Assembly: GCA_027328265.1 (NCBI GenBank)
Contig: DAHVVD010000062.1
Span: 1 to 5,437 of the forward strand
Reading direction: 5' to 3'
Origin: Microcaldota archaeon
Lineage (GTDB): Archaea > Micrarchaeota > Micrarchaeia > Micrarchaeales > CABMGC01
DNA: 5,437 nucleotides
Shown here: in pieces, positions 1 to 5,338 of the stretch
How positions within the stretch are numbered: position 1 is the stretch's first letter
Layout: the number at the start of each line of letters is the position of its first letter
The notes under the pieces: generated by a model
Told to the model about the DNA's origin: nothing
Databases searched by the model: none
Seen by the model: the letters and a program-made list of their open reading frames with translations, nothing else
Translations under genes and position numbers: made by a program

Positions 1-140
1 GAACATGAATGGCTCGGTGAGAATCCTTTGGTTCGAGGGTCAGGAAGTGTGGTGAATTCGTGAAAGAAACAAACCTCAAACCACCCATACAGAATGAATG
101 CAGGGGAATCTCCCAACCTTCAGTTGGGAGAGGATGTCAA
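1..140 (+). mobile_element. Right end of an IS200/IS605-family (IS608-like) transposon, left part outside the window
   Basis: The sequence shows a perfect 8-bp hairpin, CTCCCAAC (110-117) with GTTGGGAG (123-130) and loop CTTCA. The tetranucleotide GAAT (106-109) lies directly at its 5' foot and AGGATGTCAA (131-140) follows. In IS608-type single-strand transposons the right end is a subterminal hairpin whose flanking GAAT guide tetranucleotide pairs with the cleavage site TCAA; this arrangement is reproduced here, so the element probably ends at 140. The transposase and/or TnpB gene would lie to the left, outside the window. Two frames stay open from the left edge (to stops at 61-63 and 53-55), and either could be the extreme C-terminus of TnpB, but neither has a recognisable motif, so no CDS is called. 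Whether the element is intact cannot be seen. Confidence 0.8.
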
Positions 141-160
141 ACTGTGTGTGAATGAAGTCT
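1..160 (+). ncRNA. Putative TnpB omega-RNA (3' part) with guide segment reading into the flanking gene
   Basis: TnpB nucleases use an omega-RNA transcribed from the 3' end of the transposon; its guide is the host sequence immediately past the right end. Besides the terminal hairpin (110-130), bases 29-38 can pair with 74-83 in a 10-position helix with one C-A mismatch (34 with 78), enclosing 39-73. This fits a structured scaffold. If the element ends at TCAA (137-140), the guide starts at 141 and covers ACTGTGTGTGAATGAAG, which contains the start codon of the dehydratase gene at 152. The 5' end of the RNA is outside the window. The call depends on the element encoding TnpB, which is not visible here; elements with only a TnpA transposase would not make such an RNA. 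Confidence 0.5.
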
Positions 161-1057
161 GGCCGAATAAAGAATTTTCTTGCAAACACCGACGATCTAA
201 GGGTCGCAGCGGTGCCAAGGAGCCTTTTCAGCAACAAGTCAGATAACGGGAGAGTCCTGATAATAGGGGGCAGTGCAGAGTATCATGGAGCTCCAATACT
301 CGCATCCACATCTGCTTACAATACACTTGCAGCATTAAGAACCGGAGCAGGATACTCCTTCCTCTACGTGCCGCAAAGGATACAGGACGTGGCGAGAAAG
401 CTATCACCTAGCCTGATCGTGCGCAGCTTCGGCGAGGAGAACATAGGACAGGGCAGACTTGAAGGAATAAAGAAAGAGATAGAGTCGTGCGACTCCCTTG
501 TCATAGGAATGGGAATAGGAAGGGAGAAAAGTACCCTGAGAGCCGCGGAAAAGCTGATTGATTACGCACTAAGCAAAAACAAAAAAATCGTGATAGATGC
601 AGATGCGATATATGCCGTAAAATACCTCAAGAGGCTCAACAAGAACGTTGTTCTTACTCCACAAGACAGGGAATTCAAGGAACTCTCAGGAAAAATACCA
701 GAAAGATACTCGGAAAAGACAAGGATAAAGGCAGCAGCGTCCCTAGCAAAGAAGCTCAATGCCTGCATTCTCCTAAAGGGCCACAATACTGTGGTTACAG
801 ACGGCAAGAGGGTCAAGATAGTCTCATCTAAGTCCTCGGCTCTTGCCACCATGGGCACAGGCGATGTTCTCTCTGGCATAATCGGCGGATACATGGCGAC
901 AGGCAACGATGCGTTTACCGCAGCCGTGGCCGGCGCGTATCTCCACTCAAGAATTGGCGACTTACTTAACAAGGAGAAGGGAAACCACATACTCTCGAGC
1001 GATCTCCTCGGCAAGATACCAGAAGTGTTAAAAAAATTCGACAAGAACATCAGGTAA
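152..1057 (+). CDS. nnrD: ADP/ATP-dependent NAD(P)H-hydrate dehydratase (stand-alone YjeF C-terminal domain)
   Basis: This cytosolic repair enzyme of the ribokinase fold dehydrates S-NAD(P)HX, a damaged form of NAD(P)H, back to NAD(P)H at the expense of ADP (ATP in eukaryotes). Family landmarks in the 301 residues are GRVLIIGGS (33-41), a Gly/Ala-rich segment ending TGAGYSFLYVP (64-74), VIGMGIGRE (117-125), IDADAIY (148-154), LLKGHNTVVTDG (207-218) and the anion-hole/catalytic motif MGTGD (234-238), followed by a conserved helix. The usual PHxGE motif reads PQDRE (170-174), so its His and Gly are replaced. The length suits the dehydratase domain alone; the NnrE epimerase domain that is often fused is absent. 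ATG at 152 is the first possible start, because an in-frame TGA sits at 149-151. No clear Shine-Dalgarno or TATA box is seen, and only 11 bases separate the start from the transposon end. The phosphatase gene follows after 6 bases. Confidence 0.9.
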   Translation: MKSGRIKNFLANTDDLRVAAVPRSLFSNKSDNGRVLIIGGSAEYHGAPILASTSAYNTLAALRTGAGYSFLYVPQRIQDVARKLSPSLIVRSFGEENIGQGRLEGIKKEIESCDSLVIGMGIGREKSTLRAAEKLIDYALSKNKKIVIDADAIYAVKYLKRLNKNVVLTPQDREFKELSGKIPERYSEKTRIKAAASLAKKLNACILLKGHNTVVTDGKRVKIVSSKSSALATMGTGDVLSGIIGGYMATGNDAFTAAVAGAYLHSRIGDLLNKEKGNHILSSDLLGKIPEVLKKFDKNIR

Positions 1058-1063
1058 ATCACG

Positions 1064-1465
1064 ATGGACAGGATAACCAAGGAGATATACATAGGCGGCC
1101 AGACAAGCCCAGAGGACATCAAACTCCATAAGATAAAATCAGTGATAAACCTCAGCAGCATACCTACAGAATACTCCTCAGAGAGCCTCCCAATAAACGA
1201 CAGCGGAGAGAACGACCCTGCAAAACTCATTGAGATACTTAAGGCAATAGACTCTAAAATAAAAAAAGGTGAGACGCCTGTCTATGTAAGCTGCCTTGCA
1301 GGCATGTCGAGGAGCGTGGTCATTGTCGCTCTCTACCTTGTGTACAAGAAAAAGTCCTCATCACTCGAAGACGCGATAGACCTCGTTAGGTCAAGGCACC
1401 CACAGGCAATGCCCAGCCTGGAGCTTCTCGATTTCGCCAAGACGAAGGTCATACCCCTGTTCTGA
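1064..1465 (+). CDS. Small dual-specificity/tyrosine protein phosphatase with SCxxGxxR signature
   Basis: The 133-residue protein has the compact cysteine-phosphatase fold: an N-terminal IYIGGQTSPED (8-18), a strand VINLSS (27-32), a likely general-acid Asp in LPINDSGEND (42-51; Asp46, alternatively Asp51), and the P-loop VSCLAGMSRS (75-84) with nucleophile Cys77, Arg83 and Ser84. C-terminal helices carry the family-like SRHPQAMPS (110-118). It would hydrolyse phosphotyrosine or phosphoserine/threonine, but the substrate is unknown. The canonical signature is HCxxGxxR; here the His is Ser76 (codon AGC). That His tunes the Cys pKa, so activity may be altered though the catalytic Cys and Arg remain. 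The start lies 6 bases after the dehydratase stop, implying co-transcription; AGGT at 1052-1055 is a weak possible ribosome binding site. The stop TGA (1463-1465) abuts the VKOR stop on the other strand. Confidence 0.85.
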   Translation: MDRITKEIYIGGQTSPEDIKLHKIKSVINLSSIPTEYSSESLPINDSGENDPAKLIEILKAIDSKIKKGETPVYVSCLAGMSRSVVIVALYLVYKKKSSSLEDAIDLVRSRHPQAMPSLELLDFAKTKVIPLF

Positions 1466-1873
1466 TCATTTTCCTTGCTTCATTACCTGGCTGACAGAAA
1501 GAAGCAAGAGAGTGAGGACGACTATGTGCGTACCGGTGCACCATATGCAGATGCTGCCTATCCTCCATTCGAGGTACATGAAATAGAGCACCGAGCCTAT
1601 TCCGATCCCGTTCCAGACGAAGACAAAGTCCAGGTTATTGCGGCGAAGAAGGAGCAGCTCTATGCCGAAGAAGATGACTCCGTATACCGCTATCGGTATC
1701 CCAAAGATGTATGCATATGGGCTGTTGAGGACGTTCTCGCAGTTTATGAGGCCCGTGGTGGAGCAGATAAGCTTGACTCCAGCGTAATGGTACGCAGTGA
1801 GGTAGATCGAGATCGCTAAGCCTATCAGGGAGAGCACTATCGAGGCTTTCCAGGCGCTCTTTCCCAGCTTCAA
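1466..1873 (-). CDS. VKOR-family membrane thiol oxidase (vitamin K epoxide reductase homologue)
   Basis: This four-helix membrane protein of 135 residues (helices roughly 10-29, 54-76, 83-100, 113-130) carries the VKOR cysteine set: loop cysteines Cys37 and Cys45, the conserved Ser51 of the following helix turn, and the redox motif CIWC (Cys109, Cys112) at the mouth of the last helix. Prokaryotic VKOR homologues replace DsbB: they reoxidise a thioredoxin-fold partner outside the membrane and hand the electrons to quinone. Size and motif spacing fit the catalytic domain alone with no fused thioredoxin domain; the partner is most likely the DUF929 gene just upstream. The start is TTG: upstream, the frame reaches a stop at 1903-1901 with no other usual start codon, and the first internal Met is residue 99. 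TTG lies four bases after the DUF929 stop, so translation is probably coupled. Confidence 0.93.
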   Translation of the reverse strand: MKLGKSAWKASIVLSLIGLAISIYLTAYHYAGVKLICSTTGLINCENVLNSPYAYIFGIPIAVYGVIFFGIELLLLRRNNLDFVFVWNGIGIGSVLYFMYLEWRIGSICIWCTGTHIVVLTLLLLSVSQVMKQGK

Positions 1874-1877
1874 CTGA

Positions 1878-2684
1878 TCAGCCCAGCTTTGTACTCGCTT
1901 CTATGCTCTGTACATAGGGCTGGCTGCAGACGCTAGAAGGGGTGTTGTTGTCTATTGCGCAAATCTGCGCAGTCATCAGGTTTGCAGTGCCGATTATGGC
2001 TTCGGACTGGACCGAGGATGTGTTGTAGAGCTGTGAGGCTATGTAGCTCCAGTTCCTTCCATAGAGAACGCTCTGAGGATCATAGTTGGCGCTGATCCAG
2101 TAACTTCTATTGGCGAATAGTATGAAAGGTATGCCCTCTCCAGGATTATACTTAGAGAAGAGGTACGCCTCAGAGCTGTTGAGCGTCTGAAGCGGAGCCC
2201 GCGTGTTAGTTGTCTGCTCGACCGAGACGAAGGAGATGTAGCTGCTTGAATAGGTCGAGTTGTAGAATGTGAAGGTCGGTATGCTTGCAGGTGTATCCGA
2301 TGCTGCAGAGGTCATGAAGTGAAGGTTCGAGAACGTTCCGAACTTCATGAGTGCTATGGCCATGGCCCACCTCTCTGCTGCGCAGTAAGGGCAGAACTCA
2401 GCCCCTATGTAGAGGACCTCAGGCTTCCCATTCAGCTGAATAGAGTTGACTCCGCTTATCGGCGTTACGTAGTTGTTAGCGACACCGATTCCAACCGCAT
2501 TGCCGATGTTGTTCGGGACCTGCAGAAGCGAGATGAATGCTGCTGGCACAGGTTTGTTATCGTATGCAATCAGTGATGTCAGGCTGACGGTGCCCTTGCC
2601 GCCGAATGCATTGCTAAGCACAAGCCCAGCTGCAACAGCCAATATTATTATCACCACTAGCAAATAGAGATAAGCCCTCCTCAT
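1878..2684 (-). CDS. DUF929 family membrane-anchored thioredoxin-fold protein (DsbA-like candidate)
   Basis: The 268-residue protein has an N-terminal signal anchor (residues about 5-24, preceded by MRRAY) and an extracytoplasmic domain. The segment LYIGAEFCPYCAAERWAM (91-108) is characteristic of DUF929, an archaeal thioredoxin-like family, with the redox pair Cys98 and Cys101. GIPFI (184-188) supplies a candidate cis-proline (Pro186) of the thioredoxin fold, and Cys242 and Cys253 could form a structural disulfide. Six N-x-S/T sequons (Asn142, 169, 192, 211, 221, 246) agree with an outside location. The immediate partner downstream is a VKOR homologue, which suggests the pair forms disulfides in exported proteins; that role is inference, since DUF929 is named as a family of unknown function. 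The ATG at 2684 has AGGAG five bases upstream and a TATA box further up. Confidence 0.9.
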   Translation of the reverse strand: MRRAYLYLLVVIIILAVAAGLVLSNAFGGKGTVSLTSLIAYDNKPVPAAFISLLQVPNNIGNAVGIGVANNYVTPISGVNSIQLNGKPEVLYIGAEFCPYCAAERWAMAIALMKFGTFSNLHFMTSAASDTPASIPTFTFYNSTYSSSYISFVSVEQTTNTRAPLQTLNSSEAYLFSKYNPGEGIPFILFANRSYWISANYDPQSVLYGRNWSYIASQLYNTSSVQSEAIIGTANLMTAQICAIDNNTPSSVCSQPYVQSIEASTKLG

Positions 2685-2689
2685 AAACT

Positions 2690-2694
2690 CTCCT
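2690..2694 (-). promoter_or_regulatory. Shine-Dalgarno of the DUF929 gene
   Basis: On the minus strand this reads AGGAG, five bases before the ATG at 2684. It is the clearest ribosome binding site in the window and fixes that start. Confidence 0.7.
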
Positions 2695-2710
2695 ATGATA
2701 TCTGCCTGCT

Positions 2711-2722
2711 AATATTATTAAA
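2711..2722 (-). promoter_or_regulatory. TATA box of the DUF929-VKOR operon
   Basis: The minus strand reads TTTAATAATATT in the 55-base gap between the phosphoesterase stop (2740) and the DUF929 start (2684). An archaeal TATA box directs initiation about 25 bases downstream, which would put the transcript start near 2690 with a very short leader. It suggests the redox pair can be transcribed independently of the upstream phosphoesterase gene. Confidence 0.55.
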
Positions 2723-2739
2723 CCATATGTAGAGCCTGA

Positions 2740-4119
2740 TCACTCCAGCCTAGACCTTAACTGCTCAAGGAGAGGCGTCAACACTTCCTTTTTGTTCTCC
2801 TTAGCTACGAGCTTCAGGCTCGCCGCATTCCTGTGCCCGCCTCCAGCCTCGATAAGGTCAGGGTACATCGTCTTCATCCCTGCTATTATTCCTGGCACGT
2901 CAACTCCATCGCCCAGCTCGGCACTCACCCTCATCGAGACGAACATGCCGAAATGCACCACAACGACACACGGCTTTCCTGCACCCTCCACCTTAGCAAG
3001 GAACTTAGAGGCAAACCTTCCGGGCAGCGGATATTTGCTGTCAGGGCTCCTTGTTTCCTCGTAGTCCAACACATAGATGTCGCCCTTTGCCAGGCTGTAC
3101 CTCTTCACTGACTCCATCGCCGAGGCAATCGCCTCATCGAGCCTCATCTTTGCGTAGTTGTAGAGCTCTTTCCTTTTTGCATTGTCATTCAAGACCGAAT
3201 CTATCTCAGCAGGAGTAAGGCCTGATTCAGATCTCGAAATAAGCCTAGGCTCGCTAGTCACGAGATCAAGTATCATAGCAACTTCATCATTATCCTTAGG
3301 CGCGAATCTGCTGTAGTCGCCTACCATAGAGCCTATCTCCAGTTCTCCAGTGTCCACATCCGAGAAGGATCTTGCGAAGATGCACGCCAGCATGCCTGCG
3401 GTGTAAGCGGAATCAGCCCCGAACATCCACGGGTTTATGTAAGTATCAAGCCTTGTGCCCTCGAAACCTTCTTCTATCGGATGATGGTCGAGCCAGATTA
3501 TTTCAAAGTTTTTCTCTGCAATCTTGATTCCCTCATTGCTGTCCTTCGATGTGCCGAAGTCCACGATCACGAGCAGAGGCTTCTCCACGGCGCTGTAGTT
3601 CCTAGCCAAAAGTATGTCTGACTCTGCATCCATGGAGCTGTACGAGACGCCCTTGTGCATGATCCATATCGTGTTTGGCCTTGCCCCTCCGCTGCCTGCA
3701 GCCTCAGAAATGCCGAGGTAGAGTCCTGTTGCGCCGCTCGAACCATCCGCGTCATTGTGGAATCTTACAATGATGGGCTGGCAGAGATAAAGCTTCCTGA
3801 GCAGGAGGCCAGCAGCTGATCCGAGTTTCTTCCACATCCTCTCAGTCGCCTTGTCTACCTCTTCTATCCCTGTGAGATACACCTGCCTTTCAGTCCTATT
3901 TTTTATTGCGCCGGCAATGTCCTTCTCTATGCTTCCCTTAACGCTTTCAGTATCTCCGTCTAGCGGCATTACCTTTCCTTCCTCCACATCTACAAGCTCC
4001 CCCAGGTTCAATTTTATCTGCAGTCCCCTGTACTCGCCGCTGAAAAATGCATGCCCGTCGCTGCCTACCAGATAATAAGTTGGCGTGCTCTCCTTTATGC
4101 ACGAGACTATTCCTTGCAT
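2740..4119 (-). CDS. DHH/DHHA1 family phosphoesterase, archaeal RecJ-like
   Basis: The 459-residue cytosolic protein contains the full set of DHH metal-binding motifs: FHNDADG (120-126; His121, Asp123, Asp125), VDFG (186-189; Asp187), WLDHHP (209-214; Asp211, His212, His213) and a later Asp in FGADSAYTAG (233-242; Asp236). The C-terminal DHHA1 substrate-binding domain shows EAGGGHRNAA (424-433). The family hydrolyses phosphodiester bonds in single-stranded nucleic acids (RecJ, archaeal GAN), short oligonucleotides (NrnA) or cyclic dinucleotides; the sequence alone does not decide among them. Residues 1-55 precede the catalytic part and look strand-rich, possibly a small OB-like domain. There is no signal peptide or membrane segment. 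ATG at 4119 lies 7 bases after the stop of the upstream cysteine-repeat gene without a clear Shine-Dalgarno; a TATA-like box inside that gene's end suggests a leaderless transcript. Confidence 0.88.
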   Translation of the reverse strand: MQGIVSCIKESTPTYYLVGSDGHAFFSGEYRGLQIKLNLGELVDVEEGKVMPLDGDTESVKGSIEKDIAGAIKNRTERQVYLTGIEEVDKATERMWKKLGSAAGLLLRKLYLCQPIIVRFHNDADGSSGATGLYLGISEAAGSGGARPNTIWIMHKGVSYSSMDAESDILLARNYSAVEKPLLVIVDFGTSKDSNEGIKIAEKNFEIIWLDHHPIEEGFEGTRLDTYINPWMFGADSAYTAGMLACIFARSFSDVDTGELEIGSMVGDYSRFAPKDNDEVAMILDLVTSEPRLISRSESGLTPAEIDSVLNDNAKRKELYNYAKMRLDEAIASAMESVKRYSLAKGDIYVLDYEETRSPDSKYPLPGRFASKFLAKVEGAGKPCVVVVHFGMFVSMRVSAELGDGVDVPGIIAGMKTMYPDLIEAGGGHRNAASLKLVAKENKKEVLTPLLEQLRSRLE

Positions 4120-4126
4120 GACGATG

Positions 4127-5284
4127 TTATGTCTGGTTATAATTTAAATTCCCGACGCACGCCTGGTTGTAAGTGAAATTCTTGATGTAGCCGCAGAAGC
4201 TGACGTTCTTGTAGGCTTGCGCTATCGAAGAGTAGCATTGGTACTCGGTGCTCACGTTACTGATGTATGTGCAAAGTGTAGCATTCTTGGTGAGCACCGC
4301 CTCGCCGAGATAGACAAGAGCAGAGCAACCGGTAGCGTTGGCCTGACCGAATATCTTGGCGCAGTTCTCGTAGAGACCAGTAGCGTTCTTGGTGATGTTG
4401 GCTATTATGCTATTGTTGCCAGTATAATTTGCTGTGACATTGTAGTTCGTCTGTGAGGGTGAGGCAGAGGAGATGCACGAACTCTCCAAAGCAGGATTGC
4501 TTATTCCCTTGCATATGCTCTTGTTCGACTCCCTGCTCGCCACTGAGAGGTAACAGGCATCCCTGGCATTCTGGGTGAAGTTGCTTGCTGCTATGTACTC
4601 TGCAGGATTGATGAGGGAGGACGTCGAGTTCTGGCTTTTTCCATAGCGGACGTAAGAGGAGAATGAGATTATCCTCTCCGTGACATTGATGTCTGTCTCG
4701 TTAGAGACGAGCATGCAGTAGGAAGGCCTGCCGAGGTTCTCGGCGAGGCCGAAGTTTACTCCAGACGCGCATATTCCCGCTTCAGTGGCATTAGCCATAG
4801 CGTAGCAGGCGCTGCTGTTCCCTTTCTCTGCTGCAAGGCTCTCGACGCATCCCGAGTTGTCGCTGCCATTGAGGTATGAGCACGCGCTGGGCGAGGAAGT
4901 GGCATTGGCTATGTAAGACAAGCAGCTGTACCTCACTGCCTCAGAAGACGCCATGGCACAGGTTTTCGCTGAGAGTGAAGCCTCGCCGACATTGGAATAG
5001 CAGTAGTCTGAATAGGCCTTGCTGATATAGCCGCACACCGAGGCGTTTTTGGTCGAGTTGGCCAGCGAGAGCAAGCATGAGTCCCTGTAGCCACCAAGCG
5101 CTATGCCGAGGCAGCCTTTGAGGCCTATCTGCCTGTGGTTGGTGACAAGCGAGACAGCAACGGCGAGCACTATTAGCACAACCGTTATCGCAGCATATAT
5201 CCTGAACCTCTGCTCATGCCCCGGTTCCTCTTCCTTTTCCTTTTTCTGGTCTGCAGCCAAATTCTCACCCAGCGGAAAGCGCAT
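4127..5284 (-). CDS. Membrane-anchored exported protein with tandem two-cysteine repeats
   Basis: I know no named family with assigned function; I associate similar C-x(n)-C helical repeats with DPANN hypothetical proteins. From the ATG at 5284 the protein has 385 residues: a charged cytosolic tail (KKEKEEE, 14-20), one membrane segment (about 29-48) and a long outside domain. That domain holds all 20 cysteines, at 58, 70, 84, 95, 109, 121, 135, 146, 160, 172, 190, 244, 258, 270, 308, 320, 338, 350, 364 and 376, mostly with alternating spacings of 14 and 11-12 residues, and by my count 22 N-x-S/T sequons. It is probably a disulfide-braced, glycosylated surface protein and a candidate client of the VKOR-DUF929 pair. 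The frame is open up to ATG 5392, but the extra 36 codons overlap several TATA-like boxes and add cytosolic cysteines, so the inner start is preferred. Confidence 0.75.
   Translation of the reverse strand: MRFPLGENLAADQKKEKEEEPGHEQRFRIYAAITVVLIVLAVAVSLVTNHRQIGLKGCLGIALGGYRDSCLLSLANSTKNASVCGYISKAYSDYCYSNVGEASLSAKTCAMASSEAVRYSCLSYIANATSSPSACSYLNGSDNSGCVESLAAEKGNSSACYAMANATEAGICASGVNFGLAENLGRPSYCMLVSNETDINVTERIISFSSYVRYGKSQNSTSSLINPAEYIAASNFTQNARDACYLSVASRESNKSICKGISNPALESSCISSASPSQTNYNVTANYTGNNSIIANITKNATGLYENCAKIFGQANATGCSALVYLGEAVLTKNATLCTYISNVSTEYQCYSSIAQAYKNVSFCGYIKNFTYNQACVGNLNYNQT
4137..4150 (-). promoter_or_regulatory. Candidate TATA box for a leaderless phosphoesterase transcript
   Basis: The minus strand reads AATTTAAATTATAA within the last codons of the cysteine-repeat gene. 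Its core centres about 25 bases before the ATG at 4119, the distance at which archaeal transcription would start on or next to the start codon. This fits the missing Shine-Dalgarno. An AT-rich run encoding Asn, Leu and Tyr codons could arise by chance. Confidence 0.4.
4157..4555 (-). repeat. Cysteine-repeat block B (residues 244-376 of the exported protein)
   Basis: The same spacing code returns after a cysteine-free gap of 53 residues: intervals of 14, 12, 38, 12, 18, 12, 14 and 12 residues. The 38-residue interval (270-308) contains an insertion dense in Asn and Thr with at least five sequons. Blocks A and B have the same length, 133 residues cysteine to cysteine, suggesting two comparable modules joined by a linker (191-243). 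Confidence 0.75.
4715..5113 (-). repeat. Cysteine-repeat block A (residues 58-190 of the exported protein)
   Basis: The block codes for eleven cysteines at successive intervals of 12, 14, 11, 14, 12, 14, 11, 14, 12 and 18 residues. This makes about five units of 25-26 residues with two cysteines each. Units share an aliphatic/aromatic stretch after the first cysteine, Ala and a sequon before the second, and often Tyr or Ile shortly after it. The DNA itself is not obviously repeated, so this is an old protein-level repeat. Confidence 0.8.
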
Positions 5285-5326
5285 AGGCTTATCTATCGTG
5301 GTGTAAAACCCACGCCGTTTACGGAT

Positions 5327-5338
5327 GGGATATAAGCC
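5327..5338 (-). promoter_or_regulatory. Candidate TATA box of the cysteine-repeat gene
   Basis: The minus strand reads GGCTTATATCCC about 48 bases before the preferred ATG at 5284, which predicts a leader of roughly 20-25 bases. Another box, GTTTATATAG (5371-5380), lies further up and would give a leader of about 65 bases. The choice between them cannot be made from sequence, but both lie inside the alternative 36-codon extension and argue against it being coding. No Shine-Dalgarno is seen before 5284. Confidence 0.4.

Noticed and set aside
110..130. Hairpin read as a transcription terminator
   Set aside because: No U-run follows it, and the GAAT foot and downstream TCAA fit an IS608-like transposon end much better.
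562..1230. 222-codon open frame on the minus strand opposite the dehydratase and phosphatase
   Set aside because: It lies antisense to two genes with clear family motifs, spans their junction, and shows no recognisable domain of its own.
1475..1819. 114-codon plus-strand frame opposite VKOR
   Set aside because: It is a shadow of the VKOR gene, whose conserved cysteines and helices account for the sequence.
2792..3111. Two overlapping plus-strand frames of about 90 codons opposite the phosphoesterase
   Set aside because: They cover the antisense of the conserved DHHA1 region and have no motif, promoter or ribosome binding site.
5297..5314. Small inverted repeat CGTGG...CCACG before the start at 5284
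   Set aside because: A five-base stem with an eight-base loop is too weak to call an operator or RNA element.
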